The notes beneath the pieces are model-generated. The model did not search any database. It had not been told where the DNA came from and worked only from the letters and a program-made list of their open reading frames with translations. A program made the translations under genes and the position numbers. Shown one piece after another: positions 1 to 9,347 of a stretch of DNA of 64,000 nucleotides. Position 1 is the first letter of the stretch. Each line of letters begins with the position of its first letter. Source of the stretch: Rhypophila decipiens (Eukaryota; Ascomycota; Sordariomycetes; Sordariales; Naviculisporaceae); assembly GCA_033297075.1 (NCBI GenBank), contig MU858076.1, positions 125,720 through 189,719 on the forward strand, written 5' to 3'.

Positions 1-330
1 CACAGTAGGATACAGGTACACAACCACCACGTGGTGCTGATACTTGCTAGGGGCATTGTCATTGTTGGGAGCCTACAAGCCAAAGAAACAAGCACATGCC
101 CTGCTTGTCTTGATTTTTGCCCTTTAAAGATGATCACCAATACCTATTCTATAAGGATTTCACGCCTTGAAGCGAACTGTCCAACGCACCGTGGAATGAT
201 GTGATGGACAACGAACAACTCCCCCAGCCCCTTGAACCCATGACAAAAAACACCAGCTTTAAGCCCATGCTCCCTAACGCTTCTAAAGCCCAGCTATCGT
301 CTCTTGCCGAGATGGTGACAGCTGACGATA
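1..330. other. Edge of window, 3' flank of Cys-rich gene
   Basis: I see no convincing gene here. A 61-codon minus-strand frame at 149-334 overlaps the terminator side of the next gene and has no recognisable features. The stretch is probably that gene's 3' untranslated region and intergenic DNA. Confidence 0.4.
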
Positions 331-1863
331 TCATGAGCTTGTCCGGTACATGAATCTCTCCCCCTCCCCAACCATGCCCCCGTTGACAACCTCCCCGTCA
401 TGTATACTTCCCTCTCCCATACCCTCTCTTCCACTAGCTCCTTCGGCAGCCATCATCCTCAACCTAGCCGCCTTGTCCGCCGCCTTCTTAAGACGGTTCT
501 TCTCCCGACACGCTTTACATGATCTCCTGGGCTTTGTAACTCTCGATCCCGATCCCAACCCTGTCTCACTTGCCGTATTTTCACCAGCCTGCGGGTTAGT
601 AGTAACCGGCGCAGAATCAACAACATCCCGTTCCAATGGTTCCGCACAGGTGATACACAGCCCCATCGAAGCGCGATGATCCCTCGTGCCGCGGTAATCA
701 TACGCACAATGCTGGCATTGTTTCTTGCCGGGACGGACATAGCGGCATCGACATCTTGAACAGACGTTGGGAGGTAAGGGGTCACGGCGGGAAATCCATT
801 GGATTACTGGCTCGGTGTACGGTTCATTTGAGGAGGCGGCGGTTCCAGTTTCGGTGCCGGTGGTATTGCTGGTGGTGGGAGGCCTGGTGCTTGACTTGGG
901 GCGTCGGGTTTGTTTGCGTTTTGTCCTGGCACTGCTGGGGTGACCTTTCTCTGTGGATGCGGCCATGGCAGCGGGGTTGGTATTTCCTGCTCTCGAAATG
1001 GAAGGCACGGCTTGAGTTTGGTTGTCGTTGTAGTTGTAGTTGTTGTTGGTATTGCTACTGCTGAGGGACCCAATTCCTGCCTCGGGTAGGCCATGATAGT
1101 CGGAGTTTTCCAAGTAAGCAGTATCGATGGCCAAGGGGCTGAAGCCGAGATCGTAGCCTGCCGCCGTGTCCCAACCAGGGAACTGCTGTTGTCCATCATC
1201 GTTCTTGAAGTCGATGTTGGCCATGCAATCGTTGCACATGATTGTGTCTTCAGACCCGGCAATGCCGCAGCCGTCAAGCTCGAGATAAGATGAGAATTCC
1301 TGCAGGCCCTTGGGTTGTTGACAATAGTGACACGCCCAGGATTCTGTCGTACGCTGAGGAAATGCAGGGAACATGTTGCTGTCGGTGCTGCTGCTTCCTC
1401 CGGCGTGGTAATCGTAGGCTGTGGAATCGCTGGCGTCACTGGCGGCAAATGATACAAAGTCAAAATCCAGCATGTCAATGCTACAGTCGTAGCAGATCTG
1501 GCTGTGATTCGAGTATGTGTAGCTCTGGTCATCTGTTTCGTCATTGATCGCGGGAAAGTTGAGCGGGGATTGAAGCTGGTTGCAGTTCCTGCATAGCCAG
1601 AGCTGTTGGACGCCACCAAGAATGTTGGTCACAGACGAGGAAGTTGAGATAGACGAGCAGGAAGAAGACATATTCTCGTGATCAATAACCGCTCCATTGC
1701 CGCTCGATGGAAATGCCAATGATGAGATTCTGCTGAGGCAAGATGGATGGACAGTCGAGGATTCTGCCTGTTGGTCGTGCGCCGTGGTCCCATTGCAGAC
1801 TATGCAGGGTCCGCTGGACTGCAAATGGACGTTGTGATTTGGGGAAGTGACGGACTGATCCAT
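331..1863 (-). CDS. Cys-rich zinc-ribbon-like protein, 510 aa
   Basis: A single-exon frame of 510 codons, of unknown function. Cysteine pairs of the CxxC type are spaced along the protein: CIVC near residue 20, CRNC near 93, CYDC near 128, CHYC near 180, CNDC near 214, then a C-terminal cluster (CSRCRC, CQHC, CITC, CKAC) from about 370 to 455. This suggests several zinc-binding knuckles joined by Ser/Thr/Asn-rich disordered linkers. A basic segment, KSxRRPK-like, near residue 320 could be a nuclear localisation signal. The CxxC...FS...CxxC spacing recalls LIM-like Stc1-type zinc domains, but I cannot assign the family. The start codon at 1863 is the first Met of the frame. Antisense frames over the same stretch are shadows. 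Confidence 0.75.
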   Translation of the reverse strand: MDQSVTSPNHNVHLQSSGPCIVCNGTTAHDQQAESSTVHPSCLSRISSLAFPSSGNGAVIDHENMSSSCSSISTSSSVTNILGGVQQLWLCRNCNQLQSPLNFPAINDETDDQSYTYSNHSQICYDCSIDMLDFDFVSFAASDASDSTAYDYHAGGSSSTDSNMFPAFPQRTTESWACHYCQQPKGLQEFSSYLELDGCGIAGSEDTIMCNDCMANIDFKNDDGQQQFPGWDTAAGYDLGFSPLAIDTAYLENSDYHGLPEAGIGSLSSSNTNNNYNYNDNQTQAVPSISRAGNTNPAAMAASTEKGHPSSARTKRKQTRRPKSSTRPPTTSNTTGTETGTAASSNEPYTEPVIQWISRRDPLPPNVCSRCRCRYVRPGKKQCQHCAYDYRGTRDHRASMGLCITCAEPLERDVVDSAPVTTNPQAGENTASETGLGSGSRVTKPRRSCKACREKNRLKKAADKAARLRMMAAEGASGREGMGEGSIHDGEVVNGGMVGEGERFMYRTSS

Positions 1864-2364
1864 GACGATAATATCGGTTCACAGTCGGTATGAATCTGAA
1901 GGTGCGAGAAAGAATGTTTGAATGAAGACTGCATTCGACGACACGGCCGTCTTGCAGACTAGTCTCGAACACGACCACACCGACCTGAGCTCGGTGGATA
2001 GTTTATATCCCTATTTGAGACCTGGAAATCTAAGTTTGCTCTCGTGCCCTTCACTCCTCTCTTTTTCTTTCATCTCAAGTAAACATCATGCACGATACAA
2101 AGAAGGATGCAGATAAACAAGGTAAAACAACACCGCTCGAGATCATAACAAGGTATTTCTTTTGAGAAAACATCTCAAAGCGGGGGAAAGGGCTGTCAAT
2201 CAGGCATTGTGATGAGATATAAAGGTTCCGTTCCTCTTTGAGATTTCAACATGTCGTTGAGAGTCTTATTGTTACGCCCCGCTACCTCATGTCTGTGAAG
2301 TGTGAATTCTATTTGTTATCGAAGCGCTTTCATAATATAAATCTAGAACTGCATTATTTCAGAT
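1864..2364. other. Intergenic
   Basis: Promoter region of the minus-strand Cys-rich gene on the left and 3' flank of the F-box gene on the right. A pyrimidine-rich tract near 2050-2070 reads towards the right. I see no coding signal. Confidence 0.5.
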
Positions 2365-3855
2365 CTACCGGCGACACAAACTTCTTGCGGCGTTAAAAAG
2401 AGTCTTTGGCCTGGCCTTATCCTTTCTTGCTTCTCTTCTAGAAAGGACATTGGCTTGTGTTGGAAAGGCTCGGCAGGTCTTGCCTGCGTCGTTTACCAAT
2501 TTACAACGCCATACTGATTCCTCGGGCATATCCGCGTCCGCAAAGGCAGAAGAAGTCCAAGGCTCAGGAATCTGCTCAATCGTGAGAATTCCCTTCGCTT
2601 TACACTTGGGGAGCAGCGTATAAGCAGCGCGCAGAAGCTGGCTGCTATAACGGGGAAATATCGGTCCCTTACCGGCCCTGGGTAAGACCACTAGATGGGT
2701 AAAAGTAACCTGCTCTAGTCCTTCCATCTCGACGAGGTGGGCATCTAGTGCTTCCCACAGCGGTGGTCCGCTCTCATGCTGAAAGTTGGGGTGGTCGTGT
2801 CTCCCAGACGCGCTGTTGATGAAGATGCGTTTTGGGTTTGTGACGTGGGTCAGGGTGTAATAGAGATCGGAGAGGAGGGCCTCCTTGTATGGATATTCGC
2901 GGAGGTCGAGGCTTAAACTGACGAGGGACTTGGTCTTAGTCAAGTCGAAGCGGCAACCTAGCGCCAGTGGGATCTTGTTAGAATTCAAAGGATCGTGACT
3001 CAGACGGCGTTTCTGAGCACAGAAATACTACTCCATACCTTCCTTGTACATCCCAATAGCCAATGACCGCAGAGATGGACCGGCTATCTCAACCAACTGG
3101 TCCAACTCGGATACCACTTTGGCATTGAAACATTCCGTGATGAGGGTTTTCAGTCCTTTCACGATGGACAGTTTGAAAATAGGCAGGATCTTGCTCCAGA
3201 CCACTGGGCTGGCGGTGGAGGATACAAGATGTTTGAGCTTGGGAAGCTTGACAACAACGTTATCCTCAAAGAGGTGCTTATCGTCGGAAGCTGCAGCGAC
3301 GTCTTTCTCGACTCTGTTCTCTCCATCCTGCTCGAAATCTTCAAGTTTCTCCCCATCCTTGGGTTTTACTTGGGTCCACCCAAGTTGGAGAAACTTCAGT
3401 TGCGGATTGTCGAAGATGAAAGATGTAATATCTGAAAACTCAGCAACCTTGAGGTGCAAGATTGCCAACTTCTCGGTCACGAAAATGTCGTTGAGTAAGT
3501 GTGTCCTCTTGTCCTGCGGGAGTTGAGTAAGATCAAAATAACCAATGGTGAGACTTCTGATGCGGGTAAAATGTCCCAGGATCTTGGACAATCCCTCAAT
3601 CCACTCCTTGTGCTGTCCATCAATGACCAGGCGACATAGCCTTCGCGGGATGTGAGAATTGCCGCCCAAAAGAGTATTCAGGTCCTTCGGGATGTTACCG
3701 AGTCTATACGGGTACAGGTCTGCCTCCGCTCAGTAAAACTCCATGCTGGGCTGGAGCCAGTTACGGCAGACGAGATTGGTGTTTTGGAGGTCATTGGGGT
3801 CGAGATGGCTCAGGCACTGGCGCATCAGCTCGGGAGGCAGGTCGGTGATGGGCAT
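2365..3855 (-). pseudogene. F-box/LRR-type protein with one in-frame TGA
   Basis: The first exon runs 3855-3039 and the second 2957-2365. The intron at 3038-2958 has GTATGG donor, TTCTAACAA branch site and GCTAG acceptor, and the phases close to 469 codons. Residues 2-32 are a classic F-box (ITDLPPELMRQCLSHLDP...NLVCRNW), which normally docks to Skp1 in an SCF ubiquitin ligase. The rest is leucine-rich (IRSLTIGYFDL, LPKLKHL), as in substrate-binding LRR tails. Codon 42, just after the F-box, is TGA (3732-3730), but the same frame stays open for the remaining 428 codons. One substitution (for example CGA to TGA) explains it, and no intron of plausible size removes it. Either the gene is freshly dead, the stop is read through, or the base call is wrong. 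Start chosen at the Met next to the F-box; an upstream Met at 3924 is also in frame. Confidence 0.7.
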
Positions 3856-5096
3856 GTTGAGCTTTGAAATGCAGATTAGCAGGGGTTTATATGAAGACTC
3901 GTTATATTGGCTGACTACAGGCAAAATGGAGTCCCGATGGAGGCTAGATACAGAGGTGTATGGGGTGGTTTTTTTTGGTGTTGTGATATGTGACTCGACA
4001 GTGGCAGTTGACTCACGGTTTTACGCACAGTGAGATACCTGCTATGATAGAAGAACCGAGTTGAGTAGGGTTATCGCTCAGCGGCGAGTTAGGTCTGCGT
4101 ACTGTTGGGTCTTGGCCCAAATGATGTTGGTTCAGACTGAGGATCGGACTGACGCAGCTCTTCGAGAAATTCTACCCCTCTGTTATGTCCAGTTGAAAAG
4201 AACTTCACCGACCATCCGCCCTTGGTCTAGTGGATAGTATTACTAAGGCACTAACGTTACTACGTAATGAGGCAACCAATGACATTGAAGGGATGTCAGA
4301 TTGTCAGTGAACAATACCTGAAGCCCACGGTACATATTCTAATCACAGCAGGTGCCTAATAAAAATACGCAATTTAACTAGACCAAAGAATTTTCAGTTC
4401 GTACCTTGTATCAACGAAACCCAGCTTCCTGAGTTTAAGATATATTTGTCACCTGGAAGTGTCTCCGAATCTCGGGCTCCCCCGTGAAAACACTTGCTCT
4501 GGAATGGAATTATGGACTGAGTACGACCTTTACGGGGTCTGGAAAGGCCATGATATGTCTGAGAAGGCATGCTAGTAATTTAGTTGTGGTTGTCTTGAGG
4601 CGTAACTGAGATATGACTGTGGCCTGAGTAAAGTCTAAATGGACCCTGTTTACGTTCTAATCAAGACCTTATATATGAATCTTGAGGCAATGAAAGTCAT
4701 GGAAGTATGGTGTTGCGAATTGGTATGTATGAAGCAGGTAAGAAATGGCGAACCTGCCGAAAGGTCTCACGTGGGTACACATGTATGTCGGATCTGGATG
4801 ATGGAACGAGAGAATGTTTGCGATGCCCAAAGATACGAGTTACCGTGACTTAAATCCCGGTCCTTGAATGACCATATATATGTATAAAGACAAAAGATAG
4901 GTGTACCATCCAGAGGAGGCTCGCAGAGAGGATCAACAAAGTTTCCGCAGATATCTAGTAGCATTTATAGATCGCCGCTCATATTCCGCCTTGAAAGTGG
5001 TCTTCATGAACCAAAAAAAGAGGAAGAAAGAAAGGAGACGGATATTTGCGGAGAATTATAGCTTTAAAAAAGAAAAAAAAAACCGAAAAAGAATAT
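3856..5096. other. Gene-poor stretch with a tRNA-like fragment
   Basis: Promoter of the F-box gene, then about 1 kb without a convincing gene. The tRNA-Glu-like fragment at 4215-4255 is the only recognisable element. A poly-A run lies at 5066-5082, next to the tRNA-Gly 3' end, and reads as an oligo-T terminator on the minus strand. Confidence 0.5.
4215..4255 (+). repeat. tRNA-Glu-like 5' half (remnant)
   Basis: Begins TCCGCC and contains TTGGTCTAGTGGATAG, which resembles the acceptor 5' strand, D-arm and internal Pol III box A of eukaryotic tRNA-Glu. The anticodon arm is not recognisable, and no box B (GGTTCGAAT-like) follows within 100 bases. Probably a truncated tRNA copy or the tRNA-derived head of a SINE. 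Confidence 0.35.
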
Positions 5097-5185
5097 GCGC
5101 AGCCCGGGATTCGAACCCGGGTCCCTCGCTATAACCCACGTTGGAGGATGGGAAGCGAGAATTCTAACCTCTGAACTAACCGCGC
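5097..5185 (-). tRNA. tRNA-Gly(CCC), intron-containing
   Basis: The reverse strand folds as a tRNA. The acceptor pair GCGCGGT/GCTGCGC has two G-U pairs. The D-arm is GTTC...GAAT and the anticodon stem CTCGC/GCGAG encloses loop TTCCCA. The T-arm is CCGGG-TTCGAAT-CCCGG. The anticodon CCC reads GGG glycine codons. About 17-19 bases (TCCTCCAACGTGGGTTAT) sit directly after position 37, the usual place for a nuclear tRNA intron. A T-rich run follows on the transcribed strand. Confidence 0.92.
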
Positions 5186-6240
5186 TTTTACGTGCTTGAA
5201 CTCATTGAAGAAGCAGGTGCAAATTCGTTCTGATAAGGGAGCTTGCGCAGTACGACAGTCACGATCGCTCCCGCTCCCGCTCCCGTAAGGGCAGGTACAC
5301 TCCCCCCCTGGTTTAATTGTTAGCTTGGTACAACGAGTGGATAACAGCAGGGGCAGTAAGAGCCAGTCAAATTGGTAGGAAAGTTCTAAGTGATCTCAAA
5401 TTCGAGAGAAGTTTGTACCAGTTTGACCTTATAACCTCTCTTTTTGGCTTTTTTCTATGTGTTTTTCTGTTGTTTTGAGGTGTGAGTGGGGTTGAGGTAC
5501 AAAAAGTGGAATAAAAGTGGGTTTTAGTACCGAACTGACAATCATTCAAGCATCTCATTGTACGTAGTTACGAGGCGGGTAGATGCATCACCTCTGGGAA
5601 CGGGAAGTTTAGATAGGTGGAGGCAAACATGACAAATGACCAATACTGCGTGATTGTACAATGGCAGCAGTAAGGCAGGGAGCTGGAGAAAGAAACGGAT
5701 GGTCATTAACCCTACAGTTTCCTTGTCATTGTAATGCTGGGTTGTCGGAAATGAATGTGGGATCGGACGGCTTCCACGTGGTAAATGTCTTGTGAGCATG
5801 ATACCCACACGATTCTGTACGGAGCCGATTATCCACCGCCGCAATACCTGCATCAAAGATTACCTTCATGGTCGTCGGGATGAGACCGCCCAAGGCCCAA
5901 GACAAGTATGATCATATCCGCCTGATCAATGTCATTCACATTTTTGACCTGCAATGAAGCCATAAAGCTGACAACAGAAAGAGAAGAGGTATCATTGGCA
6001 CCAAACGAAACGTGGTGATGGTATCTAATAGGTATTAAAAGAATTTTTGGCCGGACAACAAGCAAAACAAAATCCACCAACCCGACAAACAAGCTATCCT
6101 CCCGCCCAACACGCATGAAGCTCATTTGGGCATCATCTAAAGCAAGTTCAAGTTAGCAAACATCCTACTAACCCGACATTTTGAAAGCACAAGACATACC
6201 CGGCTCATCTACTCATCGCAACTCTCCCCACAAGACCACC
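5186..6240. other. Intergenic, low-complexity patches
   Basis: Contains a short GCTCCC triplicate near 5267-5285 and T-rich minus-strand tracts near 5440-5480. Two overlapping minus-strand frames (5542-5856 and 5853-6125) show no domain, signal peptide or splice structure, and I do not call them genes. Confidence 0.45.
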
Positions 6241-6702
6241 TTAGTTCTTGGCCTCCTCAGCAGGGGCAGCAGTAGACCCAACAGGAGGGAGCGTAGGAGC
6301 AACGCTCTCATCCTTCTTGACCTCCTCGTCCTTCTTATCCTCAGCAGCAGCAGCAGCCTCCTTCTTGTCCTCCTCCTTCTTTCCCTCCTCAGTCTTGTCC
6401 TCCTCAGCAGAAGCCTCCTTGGCAGGCTTCTCCCTCTTGGCAATCTTGATGCAAGAAAGCAGAGTCTTGACCTTGGCAATGACGGCCTTGATCTTCTCGC
6501 CGGCAGGGACCTTCTTCTTCTCCTCGCCGGCGGCGGTCTTGCCCTCCTCGTCGATGGTGGGCAGCTTCTCGGCGGATGAGGACTTGGCGACGCCGCCCTC
6601 GATCTGCGTGATGGTCTCGCCTGTTTGGACCGGTGTTACGACGGGCTCGACGGCAGGGGCGGCAGCGACGGCCTTTTGCTCGAATTGGGGCTCGGCAGAC
6701 AT
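6241..6702 (-). CDS. Small Ala/Glu/Lys-rich protein, 153 aa
   Basis: Single-exon frame starting MSAEPQFEQ and ending APAEEAKN. Residues 60-145 are an alternating run of Lys and Glu with Ala (KKEEDKKEAAAAAEDKKDEE type), expected to be a charged helix or disordered. A central basic/hydrophobic stretch, IKAVIAKVKTLLSCIKIAK (about residues 70-88), is amphipathic. There is no signal peptide. Codon use favours C/G at third positions, as in strongly expressed fungal genes. The function is unknown; such proteins are common as uncharacterised fungal entries. The antisense strand is also open because of the repetitive codons, but its translations (Ser/Leu-rich or Arg-rich) look like shadows. Confidence 0.7.
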   Translation of the reverse strand: MSAEPQFEQKAVAAAPAVEPVVTPVQTGETITQIEGGVAKSSSAEKLPTIDEEGKTAAGEEKKKVPAGEKIKAVIAKVKTLLSCIKIAKREKPAKEASAEEDKTEEGKKEEDKKEAAAAAEDKKDEEVKKDESVAPTLPPVGSTAAPAEEAKN

Positions 6703-7799
6703 TTTGATGAGAGTGTGAATTAAGAATTAAATTGATTAGGTATGGTATATGGTTTGTTTGTTTTCGTTGCAAGGCGTGTTGATGCCGGGTATCTTGCGAG
6801 AAAGTAAAGAAGGGGGGAAGACAAAGAAGTGAGCGTCTGAGAAAAAGGGAGTGACTTGGCTGGAGAGCTAGAAAAGGAAAAGAGAAAAGAAGGGAGAAGG
6901 AAAACTCGAATCCAATTTTCTGGAGAGCAACCTCCTTTTCTTATTTATTATCAGCCGATTATGTTATCCGCAATGCTCGCCAAGGGCGAACTTGTCCACA
7001 TTTCTCCAGGGATGTTTAGGGGGAAAGAAATCAAAAACCCCAGATTGTGGATGGCGTGTAAATCTCCCTTGAATCCCTACCAAAAAATCTCAATTCTCAA
7101 CGCTCTGACGTTACCACGAACTCCGGATTGAGAAAAGTTCAGAAATTCGGGGAGTCCAAGAGAAAAAGAAGGGTTCCATTCCTCATTTCCAAGTGCCAAG
7201 AGATATCTCCACAGCCCCTGGTCGCCCTCTAATTTAGCAAATGGTTCGGCATCGGGCCGGACGTGGGCCATTGCTCGAGTCTAGTGGCTCTAGTCCGGCC
7301 TATGCCCCACCGGGGTTTATCAATAATAATTATACCCGAGATTGAATCTTGAAATTTTGTTCCTGATGTCTTTGACCATTGAAATTTTGGCGTGGACCAT
7401 GAATTCGAAAGGACTTCCAAGGACCCACCCTGCTTCTTGACCGAGCCCGTGACAGGGACCGGGCATCTCCCTGAACCCCGGAACAGCGCCGGCGAACACA
7501 GGAGCTTCTTCGGGGACAAGGCCAAGGCGGCGGTGGTGAAATTTCCATCGAATCTTGTCCCGGCACAGCTCGGCCCTCTGGTAAATTGATGTCCACATTT
7601 CACGATCGATCAGATCTCAAGGGTCTCCGCTCAGGGGAATCCAAACCACGCGAGTGCTCTTTTTCAGCTTCATTGTCATCAAAGTTCCAGAAGGCCTCGT
7701 TACCATATCTCCGGCCGCAATCGCCTCGCCAATTGATCAACTCCGAACGCCGAATCGTACTTCATCCCATAACCAGTCTTCTCGCTCGCCACAAGACCC
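6703..7799. other. Intergenic
   Basis: Upstream region of the small charged protein (AT-rich near 6715-6745) and 3' flank of the membrane-protein gene. Several short frames overlap on both strands at 7229-7603, but none shows a domain or splice pattern. Confidence 0.4.
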
Positions 7800-8403
7800 T
7801 CAAACGCCCAAGCCCAACCACCTCAGCAACATCAACCCGGCAAAGACAGCCCATCCCACACCAAGGACATCACTCAGTCCCATGACTCTCTCCGTGTCCG
7901 AGATGGCCTCGTTATAATCCCCCATGCTAGGCAACGGGATCTTGCTCTTGTTCGACCAGAATCCCTTCATATACCCCGACACGCCCAACTCCCCCGCCGC
8001 CAGGGCAGCTGTCCACGCCACCGTGCCGAAGCTCCTCCATGTAAATATGATATGCGACAATGCCGTTAGGAGGGATACTGTTGTCTGTTTTCTCAAGCAA
8101 TCCTGTGTCAGCTAACAGAGCTTTCTACAGCCTTCAAAGCTTGAACGAGATGTCGAGGATGTTACGACGGGTGAAGGGGAGAAGAAGGTAACAGGGCAAA
8201 AAGATACTGACCATCAAGAACCCAGCGCCGACAGTGTAGCGCGTATCCCAGAGACGTTTCTCAGCAACATTGCTCCACTCGGCTGCTTTCTCTGCCTTCT
8301 GCTCGTACCGCTGGAGCTTCGGGATCGACTGGGCCGAGTGGTAGAGACAGTAACCGCTTACGTTGGCAATGGCTAGGACGAGTAAGGTTGCTAGGGCTCC
8401 CAT
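7800..8403 (-). CDS. Small multi-pass membrane protein, 164 aa
   Basis: Two exons: 8403-8212 and 8102-7800, joined across an intron at 8211-8103 (ATG|GTCAGT donor, CAG acceptor, CTGAC near the 3' end). Phase 0 closes. The N-terminus (MGALATLLVLAIANVSGYCLY) is the first hydrophobic helix. A helix around GAGFLM spans the exon join, and later segments are LLTALSHIIFTW, TVAWTAALAAGELG and VGWAVFAGLMLLRWLGLGV, giving four membrane spans. The loop after helix 1 is Lys/Glu-rich and probably helical. I do not recognise the family. Without splicing the first exon would read into a stop after 89 codons, so the intron call is an inference from the hydrophobic continuation. Confidence 0.55.
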
Positions 8404-9347
8404 TCTGTTCTTAGGTCGCTCTTCGGGATTATGTTTGGTTGTATGTGTGCCTTGCTAAGGAAAACCAGGACGAGGTAGGTCGGCGGCGGATTTCTTCGCG
8501 GATGAGGTCGTGATTGTTGGATGTCTTGCTCCAAGCGGGGAATAGGTGGTCGACGACGGTGAATTCGATTGCAAAAGTGATGGAAAATAATATAAGAGGC
8601 TGAGTTATCCAAGACTTGCGCAAGATAATTGAGACGAGTGAGCTCGATGTCGGTTGCTGCTGATGTTCGTGGCTCCTACCCGCCAAGTCGCTGAAATGCG
8701 ATATCGTTCATGACGTCATTTGCTTTCCTTGAGAAGTTGACAGTTGACGTCGATCCTGCAGGTCCCTGCAGCTGATCCAGAAGTTAGGTCGTGCTGCAGG
8801 CACAACTGACAGCTGCAAGCCCCTGAAAGATACGGGTAACGTACGTGTATATACCTTGGTACCAAACGAATTTCACGGTAAATGTTCAAGTTGGAGCTGG
8901 TTGAACAAACCTAGGCCTGTTTGTGACTTTCTGAACGCATTTTAACTGTAGAGACAACGTAATCACTTAACTAGCTTGTAAAGGGACTGTTTTACCATTT
9001 ATCAAGGCGCTTTGAGGTCCCAAGCAAAGCCCTGGTCACGGTCATGTGCAGAATGTGATACTTAGCACCCCTTGACGCTGGTTGGTGATCAATGCCCAGA
9101 GGCCATCATAGCACCGATGAAAAAAAAGCAATTAAAACTGCCAGTAGCGTATCCACCGTGCAGGAAATGGTGCGAAAACTTAACGCGTCTTGGGCGCGTC
9201 TCATCATCATGGCCATTCGTCTGCGATCGACTGATTACCTCAACGGCTATTCCACACAAAAAGGCATCCGGTAAACTCGGTAGCATTTTGAAGGTGTTCC
9301 AAAGTAACTCTATCACATGCGCCGGACGGCTTGTAAACTTCGACGCC
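8404..9347. other. Intergenic promoter region
   Basis: Lies between the divergent membrane-protein and 2OG-oxygenase-type genes. Carries a perfect TGACGTCA and a second TGACGTC (separate entry). A minus-strand frame at 8429-8686 upstream of the membrane gene has one hydrophobic stretch but no other support. From about 9085 the sequence matches the upstream flank of the inverted paralogue (near 16400-16530), so the duplication includes part of the promoter. Confidence 0.5.
8711..8760. promoter_or_regulatory. CRE-like bZIP sites
   Basis: TGACGTCA at 8711-8718 is the full CRE palindrome bound by ATF/CREB-type bZIP factors. A half-overlapping TGACGTC follows near 8753. They lie between divergent gene starts at 8403 and 9348, so either could be the target. 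The site is short and can occur by chance. Confidence 0.4.

Noticed and set aside
804..1619. A second minus-strand frame overlapping the Cys-rich gene
   Set aside because: It lacks the ordered CxxC pairs of the main frame, and its Pro/Thr-rich sequence looks like a phase-shifted translation.
3720..3760. Intron removing the TGA in the first F-box gene
   Set aside because: The only GT-AG pair around the stop would be about 20 bases long, too short to splice.
5542..6125. Two minus-strand frames of about 90-100 codons
   Set aside because: No domain, signal peptide, codon bias or splice connection; overlapping by a few bases in different phases.
6248..6718. Ser/Leu-rich plus-strand frame opposite the small charged protein
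   Set aside because: Antisense of the Lys/Glu/Ala repeats; the minus-strand frame has a natural start and ordered composition.
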